64,000 nt of DNA, taken from a virus. Each line of letters begins with the position of its first letter. The first letter of the stretch is position 1. The notes below the pieces were generated by a model. It searched no databases. It was not told the DNA's origin and saw only the letters and a program-made list of their open reading frames with translations. The position numbers were made by a program, and so were the translations under genes. Below, piece by piece: positions 7,940 to 15,837 of the stretch. The stretch is taken from IMG/VR virus record IMGVR_UViG_3300032897_000003, positions 1 through 64,000 of that record. The stretch is one strand, 5' to 3'.

Positions 7940-9352
7940 ATGGATTGGTCAGTCATTTCTCAAGACCCGCAAATTCGAGCCCTCGTGCAAGAGAACGCGC
8001 TCATCCGCGAGTTCAGGGATGCGCTCTTCCCCCGGATCTTGTTCCGCGGTGAAGCACAGGCGATTCACCAGCCCGGCGAAGCCGGCGACTCGTTTGTCTT
8101 CACCGGAAACGGCCTCATGACCCCGACCTCGGGCCCCATGAAGCCAGGCGAAGATCCCGAGCCGCAGGATTTCCAGAAGGAACAGTGGACGATGCAGTTC
8201 CACCAGTACGGCGATCGGGCGCCCGACACGCACATGCCGACCAGCATCCTCGCCATCGCAAGCTTGCTGGTGAACAACGTTCGCACGCTCGGTCTGCACG
8301 CGGCGCAGTCGCTGAACCGCGCCGTCCGCAACCGCCTGTACAACGCCGGCCTGTCCGGCAACACTGTGGGCACCGGCAACGCTGGCACGCATACACTGCC
8401 CGTCGCTCGCCTGAACGGATTCACCACCGCGCGACGGCCCGACCTCGCCAACGGCGAGCCGGTGAAGTACGCCGCGGTGTCGTCGAACAACCCGCTGATC
8501 GTGCACTACAAGCACAGCGGGACGGTCTACGACGCCACCGTGACCTCGTTCACGCCGGATAATTCCGGAGACGAGTGCGGGCCCGGCACGCTGACCGTGT
8601 CCGAGACGGTCACCGGCCAGTTCGTGTCACGCGATCCGATCTGGACCGATGACCACAGCGCCGTGCTGCGTCCTACGTCGCTGCTGTCGATCGACACCAT
8701 GGCGGCATCGACCACCTACGCGTTCACGTTCGACCTGTTCCGCCAGGCCATCGCGCAGCTGAGCGACAACAACGTGCCGAAGTGCCCGGATGGCTTCTAC
8801 CATTCGCACTTCAGCAACTACAGCAAGAACCAGCTGTACTCGAGCGACGAGGCCCAGCGGCTCCAGACGAGCTTGCCGGATTACTACTGGTACAAGGAGT
8901 TCACGATCGGCGACGTGCTCGGCACGCTGGTGTTCGAGGACACCGAGACGCCGAGGAAGGACACCTTGATCGGTGGCCAGACGAACACCTACACCGGGAA
9001 TCTGCGTCGGGGCGACCTGTTCGGCGGCGAGTCCTACAACGCCACCAGCGTCGAGATCCAGCGGCCCATCTTCTTGGGGGCCGAGGCCGTGTACGAATAC
9101 TACAACGACCTCAGCGGGATGATCACCGAGGCCGGCGTTGTCGGAGCCATCGGAGACTTCTCGAACCTCACGAACAGCGGCGTCGACGTCAACGTGGAAC
9201 GCGTGCAGTGCTACATCCGCGCGCCGGTGAACGTGATGGGCGACATCGTGACGGCCGTCTGGAAGATGATCGCAGACTGGCCGTGCAGGACCGACGGAGC
9301 CGTTGGCGGGAAGGCCCGCTACAAGAGAGTCGTCGTTGTTGAGCATGCATAG
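7940..9352 (+). CDS. major capsid protein
   Basis: 470 residues with an excellent ribosome site (GGAAGGAAA). The N-terminus (VQENALIREFRDALFPRILF) is helical; a Gly/Thr-rich beta segment follows; RQAIAQLSDNNVPKCPDGFYHSHFSNY and the next lines fit the spine and P-domain of HK97-fold capsids of the N4 gp56/P22 coat type. The C-terminus, VNVMGDIVTAVWKMIADWPCR, resembles the closing beta segment of those proteins. Size and position after scaffold fit. There is no separate protease gene nearby. Confidence 0.8.
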   Translation: MDWSVISQDPQIRALVQENALIREFRDALFPRILFRGEAQAIHQPGEAGDSFVFTGNGLMTPTSGPMKPGEDPEPQDFQKEQWTMQFHQYGDRAPDTHMPTSILAIASLLVNNVRTLGLHAAQSLNRAVRNRLYNAGLSGNTVGTGNAGTHTLPVARLNGFTTARRPDLANGEPVKYAAVSSNNPLIVHYKHSGTVYDATVTSFTPDNSGDECGPGTLTVSETVTGQFVSRDPIWTDDHSAVLRPTSLLSIDTMAASTTYAFTFDLFRQAIAQLSDNNVPKCPDGFYHSHFSNYSKNQLYSSDEAQRLQTSLPDYYWYKEFTIGDVLGTLVFEDTETPRKDTLIGGQTNTYTGNLRRGDLFGGESYNATSVEIQRPIFLGAEAVYEYYNDLSGMITEAGVVGAIGDFSNLTNSGVDVNVERVQCYIRAPVNVMGDIVTAVWKMIADWPCRTDGAVGGKARYKRVVVVEHA

Positions 9353-9369
9353 CCGGCATTTCGGAGCTA

Positions 9370-9870
9370 GTTTCACGTGAAACTCACGCAGAGCAGCCAC
9401 ATCACGAACCGGGCGACGAGCCCGGAGGGCTGCTCTGCGTTTGGTTTGCCCTTCGGGGCAATTAAGTGGCCTGGACCGTTCTACGGTCGTATGTCTCAGC
9501 GGTCGTGTCGCTGGACTCGGGCCCACCGGCGTGGTGGCTGCGTTTCGGCGCTGGCCTATACGAACATGCCGGGTAGCCACACTTACCGCCTGATGGTAGC
9601 GGCTCTGCGTGCAACTGGTATGGTCTCCGGTTTTGCGCATCCGCTTTTGGATGGCGGACTTGGACGAGCTTCGGCTTTGTCCGTGTTGTTGTGTGGCATT
9701 CGGGGAACGCAAACCCTAGCCTTTTTTGGCTATGGAACCGCGTGCCCCTTTGGTGGCCCCGATGCTAGTCGTCGGTCGGTGGCTTTTGCCATGACGTCGC
9801 ACTCTCGCCAGGAAAGTCCCCTCGCCCAGGGTTACAGGGCGTTACTTCCGTCGCTGGAGTGCGACGTCCC
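9370..9870 (+). ncRNA. candidate large structured RNA (about 500 nt)
   Basis: A block between capsid and the next head gene that lacks credible coding but is dense in perfect stems. Examples: a 13-bp stem 9386-9398/9428-9440 with an inner 6-bp stem 9409-9414/9420-9425; TTGCCC-TTCG-GGGCAA at 9446-9461; GACCGT/ACGGTC at 9474-9488; CCACC/GGTGG at 9523-9537; CATCC/GGATG at 9638-9653; GGAC+AGC-TTCG-GCT+GTCC at 9662-9682; TAGCC/GGCTA at 9717-9732; and a 12-bp stem 9793-9804/9857-9868 enclosing two more helices. Two loops are C(UUCG)G tetraloops, which argues for the + sense. Known phage-borne large RNAs (GOLLD, ROOL) are similar in style, but I recognise no specific family. Confidence 0.6.
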
Positions 9871-9895
9871 ACCGCTTTTCTCTTGAAAGGAAACC

Positions 9896-10312
9896 ATGTC
9901 AGCCTTCAGCGATCGTCCGAAGAAGCAGAAGCAGCCCGCGCCGGCCGATGCGGCAGTGCTGCCTACAGTAGAGCAGGTATCTCCGGCCGAGACGGTGACC
10001 GAGCAGGCCACGCCCGCTGCTGACAACGTGCAGGCTTCGGTGGTTTCCGAGGAACAGTTTCTTGCGGAACAGGCTGCGGCGGCAGCGCCGCCCCCCCCTC
10101 CCTTTTGCCCACCGCCGCAGCCTGAACCGCCGGTCAAGTCACCACGTGCGGTCAAGGTGATGGTGCGCGAGACAGGGAGAGTGATGATCGGTAGCAGCCG
10201 TTGCAAGATCGTGGCTGGCACCGTGCTCGACTCCAATCTGTACGACGACAACACCTGGCGAGCGATTCTGGCCCATCTCCACACCGATCCAGTGGAGGAC
10301 GAAGAGAAGTAA
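9896..10312 (+). CDS. hypothetical head protein with Pro-rich linker
   Basis: 138 residues, GAAAGGAAA ribosome site. Acidic, Ala/Pro-rich first 80 residues including a run of seven prolines, then a small beta domain (RAVKVMVRETGRVMIGSSRCKIVAGTVLD, broken by turns). Position suggests a head decoration or connector accessory. No family recognised. Confidence 0.6.
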   Translation: MSAFSDRPKKQKQPAPADAAVLPTVEQVSPAETVTEQATPAADNVQASVVSEEQFLAEQAAAAAPPPPPFCPPPQPEPPVKSPRAVKVMVRETGRVMIGSSRCKIVAGTVLDSNLYDDNTWRAILAHLHTDPVEDEEK

Positions 10313-10316
10313 GGCG

Positions 10317-10733
10317 ATGCCGCTGAGCGAGGATGAAAAGGTTCGCGTGCGATACCATCTGGGCTACCCGATGTTGTCGGCGAATCCGTCGCTGTCGTTG
10401 GGCGTCCCCATCGACACGCCGCTGATGACGTTGCTGCAGCGGGCGTTCGACATCATCCTGCCGCAGGCCGAGCCGATGATTCGACGGCTGATCGTCATCT
10501 GCGACCAGAAGGATCTTGAAGTGAGCGAGGCCAGCGACCGGCTGTCGGTGGCAAAGGCAGAGGGCGTGGAGATGCGAGTAGACGAGACGGACGCCAGGGA
10601 GCGCGAGTACATGCGCTGGGTGGCGCGGCTATCCGATGCACTGCACGCTCCAATCTATCCGTTTTCCGAGCGTTTTCAGGCGATGCCGTCGAAGCGCGGC
10701 CACACCGGCATGATTCCAGTGAGGGTGTCATGA
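10317..10733 (+). CDS. probable head completion / connector protein
   Basis: 138 residues beginning MPLSEDEKVRVRYHLGYP. The N-terminus resembles small phage proteins found after major capsid genes that start with a 'DKVRVRRHLGYP' helix. Mostly helical with a basic tail. Likely part of the head-tail joint, by position. Ends in an ATGA overlap with the next gene. Confidence 0.6.
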   Translation: MPLSEDEKVRVRYHLGYPMLSANPSLSLGVPIDTPLMTLLQRAFDIILPQAEPMIRRLIVICDQKDLEVSEASDRLSVAKAEGVEMRVDETDAREREYMRWVARLSDALHAPIYPFSERFQAMPSKRGHTGMIPVRVS

Positions 10734-11125
10734 GCATTCCGTCGGTCATCAATCACACGGGCGTCCTGGTGGCAAGGTCGAGCGCTGGCATGCCGTTTGG
10801 CGGAGAGCCATTCGACACGACCATTGCCGCGACGTACGCCGCGCACAAGAGCAGCGAGCTCGACGTCTCGGGCGCCACGGATGAAGCTCCGCTGGTCATT
10901 CCGCTCGAGAACGTGGCCAAGGTGCGAGTGCTAGCCCTGCGCGTGATTGGCAACACGGTCAAGCTGCTCCTCACGAGCGTCTCTGGGACCGATCAGGCCA
11001 TCCCGGCGAGCAGCGGGGGGCTCATCCTGATCCATGCCCCGGGGCTCGACGACCCGTTTACCGCGATCAAGGTGGTAGGCAGCGGCGCCACCGTGAGCTA
11101 CCTCATTGCGGGGGATCTCAGCTGA
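10730..11125 (+). CDS. small beta-rich structural protein
   Basis: 131 residues with alternating hydrophobic patches (VRVLALRVIGNTVKLLLTSVSG) and no charged tracts; looks like a beta-sandwich, perhaps a decoration or joint protein. Starts in an ATGA overlap; its stop overlaps the next ATG by one base. Family not recognised. Confidence 0.6.
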   Translation: MSIPSVINHTGVLVARSSAGMPFGGEPFDTTIAATYAAHKSSELDVSGATDEAPLVIPLENVAKVRVLALRVIGNTVKLLLTSVSGTDQAIPASSGGLILIHAPGLDDPFTAIKVVGSGATVSYLIAGDLS

Positions 11126-11721
11126 TGGAGCAGGACCGGACAAAACCGAGCGACGTTGACGCCGAAGTGCAGGCGGCCGGCGGCGCTCTTCGTCCGGAGC
11201 CACCGAGGAAGAAAAACCTCTGTCTGTCGTTGCTGCCCACGCTGGACAAGGCAAGGCAGCTCGTCGTTGACCTTGGCTTGCGGCCCTATCGGGTGTTCCT
11301 CATCCACTGGCGTTGGCCCAGGCAGAGGGGGATCGGAAAGCCGGTGGAGATCTCGAGACGCGAGATCAGGCCAGCGCCGCGAGTGATGAGCATGGACGGC
11401 ACGCTGCTGTCCGTGGCCGCCTTCGGGAACGTGGAGGGCGGTGGCATCAAGCTCGACCGGATCAGTGGCCGGTTCAGTGAGGACGACCTCATGGGGAGGA
11501 CGCCGGACCTGCGAGATCCGGTCAACCCGAACACCAACGCAAACAACGTGGAGTTTTTCTACGAGGTGGTTGAGAGTCGCGACACCGACCCTTCCCCGAA
11601 GCCGCGCCGATTCGCCCCGAGCGCCGTCCCCCATCTGTCGCGCGCCGGGATGAGTTGGACGGTCACGCTCACCAAGCAGGACAAGACGGCCAGCGGAATT
11701 ACGCCGGAGGTAGTCTCGTGA
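11125..11721 (+). CDS. hypothetical head-tail joining protein
   Basis: 198 residues. A basic N-terminal third is followed by a beta-rich part with NPNTNANNVEFFYEVVES. It lies within the tightly coupled connector row (shared bases with both neighbours). No motif decides its role. Confidence 0.6.
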   Translation: MEQDRTKPSDVDAEVQAAGGALRPEPPRKKNLCLSLLPTLDKARQLVVDLGLRPYRVFLIHWRWPRQRGIGKPVEISRREIRPAPRVMSMDGTLLSVAAFGNVEGGGIKLDRISGRFSEDDLMGRTPDLRDPVNPNTNANNVEFFYEVVESRDTDPSPKPRRFAPSAVPHLSRAGMSWTVTLTKQDKTASGITPEVVS

Positions 11722-12263
11722 TCCGCACGGTCCATGTGAGGGACGTGGCCGGATACGTGCGCCGCCGTGCGAAGGGGAGCCACGCAGCTGCAGTGCGAGC
11801 AATCCGGGTCACGATGCGCGGGCAGGGGCCACGGATCGTGCGCGAGGAGATCAACGCCACGCAGCCGCACCCTCCTTTCGACAGGGGCGAGTACCTGCGG
11901 TCGTGGAGAGAGCTCGACATCGACGACGGCGGGCGATTCTTTTCGACGAGCAGTTACGCGTCGGTCATCGACCGAGGGCGCCGGCCGGGCACGTGGACCC
12001 CGATCGGGCCCCTGATCGGATGGGTGAAGCGCAAGGGCCTTAACCGGTGGGACAACAACCCTGGCATGCGGGGCAGGGTGAAGGGCAAGGCCAACCTGGA
12101 GTCGAACGCGCGCTCGATTGCCTTTGCCATTGCCGCAGCCATTAAGAAGCGCGGTCTCCCCCCCAAGAACGTCTTCGCCCGAGCGGCGAAGCGGATCATT
12201 GCTGCTTGTAAGCAGGCGGTTAACGCGGCCTGGGCCAAGGCCGAAGATAGGGCGGCTGGCTGA
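11718..12263 (+). CDS. HK97 gp10-like / virion morphogenesis protein
   Basis: 181 residues from GTG 11718, which overlaps the previous TGA (GTGA). The pattern PPFDRGEYLRSWRELD, then STSSYASVIDRGRRPG and a conserved GWVKRKG, is typical of HK97 gp10/Mu G-like neck proteins: a strand with an N-terminal 'Y-x-x-S-W', then 'YA-x-x-I-x-x-G'. These proteins help join head and tail. The very basic C-terminus is usual. The downstream gene is a tail-terminator candidate, matching the usual order. Confidence 0.75.
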   Translation: MIRTVHVRDVAGYVRRRAKGSHAAAVRAIRVTMRGQGPRIVREEINATQPHPPFDRGEYLRSWRELDIDDGGRFFSTSSYASVIDRGRRPGTWTPIGPLIGWVKRKGLNRWDNNPGMRGRVKGKANLESNARSIAFAIAAAIKKRGLPPKNVFARAAKRIIAACKQAVNAAWAKAEDRAAG

Positions 12264-12958
12264 TGCGGGCGGAGCAGTATTCGCAGACGGCGGTCATGGA
12301 CGTGCGCGATGCGTGCGCGCTCGCCCTGCGCCGGGTGCTCGAAGGCATCGACAAGATGATTGGCGGGCAGCAGATCAAGTTCGTCCGGGTGTTCGACGAG
12401 TGGCCTACCTTCGACGATTACCAGGACACGCCGACAGCTTGCGTGGTGCCTCCGTCGGAGTGGACCTACGACGACAGCGGGTGCACACCGAAACTGATGG
12501 AGCAAACCATCGAGACGGCCGAGGATGCAGTCGAAGGCGAGCCGCCAAGCTTCGGTTTGTGGAAGACCGCCGAGATGGTGGACCAGTTCATGGTGCAGCT
12601 GAGAGTGGCCACGCCGGAGCTGCGCTCCATGTTCAAGCTGGCGGTCGAGGACGCATTCCAGGCCTTGAATCTCACGATGAATCCCAATGAACAGCGCTAC
12701 GGCCTGTTGCTCGACCTGCCCGAGTATTGGGGCTTGCAGGCGAGGGCCTCGTTGCTCAGCGGGATGAACATCGATGACGAAGATCAGGCCATGCGCAATC
12801 GCAGGGATGCCCGCTTCGTGGTGTCCATGCAGGCGACCAAAGTTCAGCTTGGCGCTGTCTATCCGCAGGCTCTGACGATCCGCAAGGAAGTACAGACCCA
12901 GGCGGGCGAGACCATCAGCGCCTTGACGATAACCCTTCCAACCCCACAGAGGAGCTAG
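12263..12958 (+). CDS. probable tail terminator / tail completion protein
   Basis: 231 residues between the gp10-like protein and tail sheath, where gpU-type terminators normally sit. Alpha/beta mixed, with a central helix AEMVDQFMVQLRVATPELR and a C-terminal strand-rich part. At 231 residues it is longer than lambda gpU (131). Assigned by order, not by motif. Confidence 0.5.
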   Translation: MRAEQYSQTAVMDVRDACALALRRVLEGIDKMIGGQQIKFVRVFDEWPTFDDYQDTPTACVVPPSEWTYDDSGCTPKLMEQTIETAEDAVEGEPPSFGLWKTAEMVDQFMVQLRVATPELRSMFKLAVEDAFQALNLTMNPNEQRYGLLLDLPEYWGLQARASLLSGMNIDDEDQAMRNRRDARFVVSMQATKVQLGAVYPQALTIRKEVQTQAGETISALTITLPTPQRS

Positions 12959-12961
12959 CCC

Positions 12962-14788
12962 ATGTTCATTCTGCGCACAACGACCATGCCGACCCTGGCG
13001 AAGCTGATGGAGCTCGAGCGCATCATCGCGGTCGACAACGCGGGTCCAAACCAGCCGGTAGGTCCAGGACGGGGCTATGCCTGCGTGGTGGGGGAGACGA
13101 CGCAAGGACCGTTCGTCCCGACGATCGTGAACAGCCCGAGCGACATCTCTGGCTACTACACCAGCGCGGTGACCTCGCGGTTTTCTCTGCTCAGCCAGAG
13201 CGGATTCGACCCGTCCACGGCAATTCAGGACGGATCTGGCGTGGCCTACGACGGGAACCTCTTGGCCGAGCTCAAGGGCAAGAGCTTCACCGGATTGGTC
13301 ATCCAGCGTGTCGACTGCGACATGGTGGCGGCCGATTCGAGCAAGACGAAGGTGTTTGTCAAGTTCGACGTCGTCGTGGACTCCTCCGACGTCAGCTCAG
13401 GCGTGACCAACAAGGACATCATCATCCCGAGTGGCCAGCGCTTTGCCGACCAGGCCATCAGCACGGCGACCAAGGTCATCGCCACCAGCCAGCAGGTCAG
13501 GATACCGGCCGGGACCACGGTTACCGGTGGAGCGGTGACCTGCGGGGTGAATTTCACCCAGGACGCGAGCGGCCAGCTGAACTACGTCACCAGCGGAGCC
13601 ACAACCGGCGTGACGGCCTTTTTCGTGAAGGGCACGAAGGCTACCACGGCGGGAAGCGATCTGATCGACACTGCGGTGGACACTGCGATCCAGGGCGTGT
13701 CCTCGGTGGTGGGAGGAACCGTGTCGACCGTTGGGTCGAATGGGTCTGCGGCCGATGCGTACGCGGCAGCGGGTGGCGGTGCAGCTCCGACCAGCGACAC
13801 GCTGGCCAACCGAATTCTCGCCTGCTACGCCGAGGCGATCCTCAAGACCCTCCCGGGCGTCGATGCGACCAACGACATCATCGCGATCTGGTCAGCGCGC
13901 AACTACTTGGCCAGCACCACGGATGGTTTCAAGACGTTACGTGCGGCCCTCTGGACCAATGCCAAGGATTCCAGCAAGACCGGGCGCGGCCGAGTAGCCT
14001 GCGTGACAACGGCGCCGTCCCTCGGCCTGACGAGCTCGGCTGCTACCACGGCCAAGGCCGTCTATACCGGCCTGCGCAGCGCGGACGGCATCACGGGCGA
14101 CGACGCGGATCGGTTCTGGGCATCGGGCCCGTTCGTGCAGGTGTTCAGTAGCGAGCTGAATGCCGACATCACGATCAGCTCGTGCGGTTTCCGCGCGGCG
14201 ATGAAGGTGAACCTCTTCAACGACGGGAAGTCCGAGTACCAGACCGGAGTCGGAAACCCGGAGAATGACAGCATCCAGAACATCGATGCGCAGGAGGCAT
14301 GCTTCGCGGCCAATCCGCTTGGCGAGTCCGACTACGTAGCGATGCGGGCCGCCGGCATCGCATGGCTCGTGCGAGATCGCACGGCTGGGTGGTGGTTCTA
14401 CAGCTCGGTGACGATGGCCAACCAGTTGACCGCGGCCAACCGGGTGCAGGACAACCGCCGCAGCTTCGCCGACGAGATCCAGGACACGATCTTTGGTCTG
14501 GCCGCGCCGTATTCGAAGAAGCCAGGGACAAGCGAGCGAGCCGACGCGTTCACCTCGGACATGACGGCCTACCTCGACCTGATGAAGGATCCGCCCGTGG
14601 GCGACAAACGAGCCAAGGACTACAGCGTGCTTGATGGCTCCGCCGCGGGGAACAACGACACGCTGAACAGCCACGGCGCCTATCTATTCAGCGCGATCGT
14701 GCAGATGTTTGGCGACATGAACGACATCGTCATCAACACGATGATCGGCCCGACGGTCATCATCGCCCAGGTCGCGCCCGCGGCCTAA
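12962..14788 (+). CDS. tail sheath protein
   Basis: 608 residues with GAGGAG ahead of the ATG. Near the N-terminus is a GRGYACVVGETTQGPF turn typical of sheath proteins; residues ~125-250 form a surface domain that includes the VRIPAGTTVTGGAVTCGVNF segment common to baseplate J-like domains; the C-terminal part (AMRAAGIAWLVRDRTAGWWFYSS) and final strands fit the conserved sheath core. With the tube gene next, this shows the phage has a contractile tail. Confidence 0.85.
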   Translation: MFILRTTTMPTLAKLMELERIIAVDNAGPNQPVGPGRGYACVVGETTQGPFVPTIVNSPSDISGYYTSAVTSRFSLLSQSGFDPSTAIQDGSGVAYDGNLLAELKGKSFTGLVIQRVDCDMVAADSSKTKVFVKFDVVVDSSDVSSGVTNKDIIIPSGQRFADQAISTATKVIATSQQVRIPAGTTVTGGAVTCGVNFTQDASGQLNYVTSGATTGVTAFFVKGTKATTAGSDLIDTAVDTAIQGVSSVVGGTVSTVGSNGSAADAYAAAGGGAAPTSDTLANRILACYAEAILKTLPGVDATNDIIAIWSARNYLASTTDGFKTLRAALWTNAKDSSKTGRGRVACVTTAPSLGLTSSAATTAKAVYTGLRSADGITGDDADRFWASGPFVQVFSSELNADITISSCGFRAAMKVNLFNDGKSEYQTGVGNPENDSIQNIDAQEACFAANPLGESDYVAMRAAGIAWLVRDRTAGWWFYSSVTMANQLTAANRVQDNRRSFADEIQDTIFGLAAPYSKKPGTSERADAFTSDMTAYLDLMKDPPVGDKRAKDYSVLDGSAAGNNDTLNSHGAYLFSAIVQMFGDMNDIVINTMIGPTVIIAQVAPAA

Positions 14789-14800
14789 GAAGGAGATCCC

Positions 14801-15247
14801 ATGCCAGGTGCAGACTATCGTTTTCTCGGCCGAGACTCGGCCATGCGGCTGACCCAAGATGGGGTGCTGTTGGCTGAGACGACGGCGCTCAAGGACATCA
14901 ACATGAAGTTGGTGCAGACGCTGCTGTCCGAGGGTTTCCTTGGCGAGGCGGCGAAGCGGCACCGCGAAATCTTCGATGAAGTCGACATGGCGTGGAACGT
15001 GCAGCCCGAGGGGGCCGAGATCTTCCGCATGCAGAATGCGATCTACACGCGGGCTCGGCAGGTCATCACCAACCTGCAGATCAACCTGTCGCTGCGGATC
15101 CAGTTCCCCAGCGGCACAACCATCAGGCTCACGATTCCAGACCTGAAGTTCGGAACCAACGGCGACCTCAACGTGCCCGGGCGCGAGCAGTTCGGCACGA
15201 TGGCGTGGGCCGCGAAGTCCAATCGCTACATCCCCAATTTCACCTAA
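14801..15247 (+). CDS. tail tube protein
   Basis: 148 residues, ribosome site AGAAGGAGA. Starts with a strand-loop-strand motif and carries NLQINLSLRIQFPSGTTIRL and LKFGTNGDLNVPGREQFGTM, the pattern of small contractile-tail tube proteins. Comes right after sheath, as usual. Forms the inner tube through which DNA passes. Confidence 0.8.
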   Translation: MPGADYRFLGRDSAMRLTQDGVLLAETTALKDINMKLVQTLLSEGFLGEAAKRHREIFDEVDMAWNVQPEGAEIFRMQNAIYTRARQVITNLQINLSLRIQFPSGTTIRLTIPDLKFGTNGDLNVPGREQFGTMAWAAKSNRYIPNFT

Positions 15248-15280
15248 CCCCCACCCATTCACCACGACAAGGAGGCCACC

Positions 15281-15664
15281 ATGTCGAATCTGTCGCACCT
15301 TGAAGGGCAAGCCGCCGCGGTCATCGCGTCGCTGCCTCGCACCACGTACACCATTCCCGAGTCGGCCAGGACGGCGACCGACCCGAAGACCGTCACCATT
15401 CGCCAGCTCACCAGCGGAGAGGAGGAGGCGGCCCTCGTCGCCTCCAATCGGAAGGGCACGAACTTCGAGTACGAGGGAGCGAAGCGCAGCATCTACGCGA
15501 TCGACGACAGGGTGTTGACCGACACCAACAACGAAAGGGAGGAGGCCTACTACGCTCTCTCGAACAAGGTGCGCGACCTCGTGATCCGAGGATTCACGAG
15601 GGTGGCCATGCCGACGAATGGCGAGGCGTCGGATTTTTTAACGAGTGGCAAGACCGAAGGGTAG
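15281..15664 (+). CDS. tail assembly chaperone, short form
   Basis: 127 residues, ribosome site AAGGAGG. An N-terminal beta region (TVTIRQLTSGEEEAALVAS) is followed by helices, as in lambda gpG-like chaperones. Near the end the 0-frame passes TTTTTTA at 15634-15640 and stops at 15664. Chaperones of this kind bind the tape measure and tube subunits; a fraction of ribosomes makes the longer fusion listed separately. Confidence 0.85.
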   Translation: MSNLSHLEGQAAAVIASLPRTTYTIPESARTATDPKTVTIRQLTSGEEEAALVASNRKGTNFEYEGAKRSIYAIDDRVLTDTNNEREEAYYALSNKVRDLVIRGFTRVAMPTNGEASDFLTSGKTEG

Positions 15665-15834
15665 TTGAGAAACAGCTGCTCGACGGCTTGTACGACACCA
15701 TAGCCTACGCTGCCCGATACGGACACCAGCCCCTCAGCGAGATATTCAGCCGACCAAGGTCACAGCTCAAACGGTTCGAGGATGCCCTCAGTCGGCTGGT
15801 AGAAAAAGAGAACGCCAAGCCACCGACGGAATGA
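15281..15834 (+). CDS. tail assembly chaperone, -1 frameshift fusion
   Basis: Best written as join(15281..15640, 15640..15834), 184 residues. After a -1 slip on T TTT TTA, which is in phase with codons GAT-TTT-TTA, the frame continues NEWQDRRVVEKQLLDGL... and ends PPTE, TGA at 15832-15834, four bases before the tape measure start. The extension has the helical, Arg/Glu-rich look of gpGT and T4-type extension domains. No independent start with a ribosome site exists for this second frame, which supports frameshifting. Confidence 0.88.
15634..15640 (+). other. -1 programmed frameshift slippery site
   Basis: T TTT TTA in the X XXY YYZ phase relative to the 15281 start: T is the third base of GAT, followed by TTT and TTA. 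Same heptamer as used by several viruses. A G/C-rich stretch follows but I see no strong hairpin close behind. Confidence 0.88.
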
Positions 15835-15837
15835 CCG

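Noticed and set aside
9377-9886. 169-codon + frame across the structured block
   Set aside because: Starts with GTG inside a palindrome without a ribosome site, and the protein reads as Cys/Trp/Gly/Arg mix with no domain; the stems explain the sequence better.
9353-9895. Group I or II intron after the capsid gene
   Set aside because: Capsid frame ends normally, no split exon nearby, and no recognisable intron core.
11954-13105. 383-codon minus-strand frame
   Set aside because: Antisense to the gp10-like and terminator genes, no start signals.
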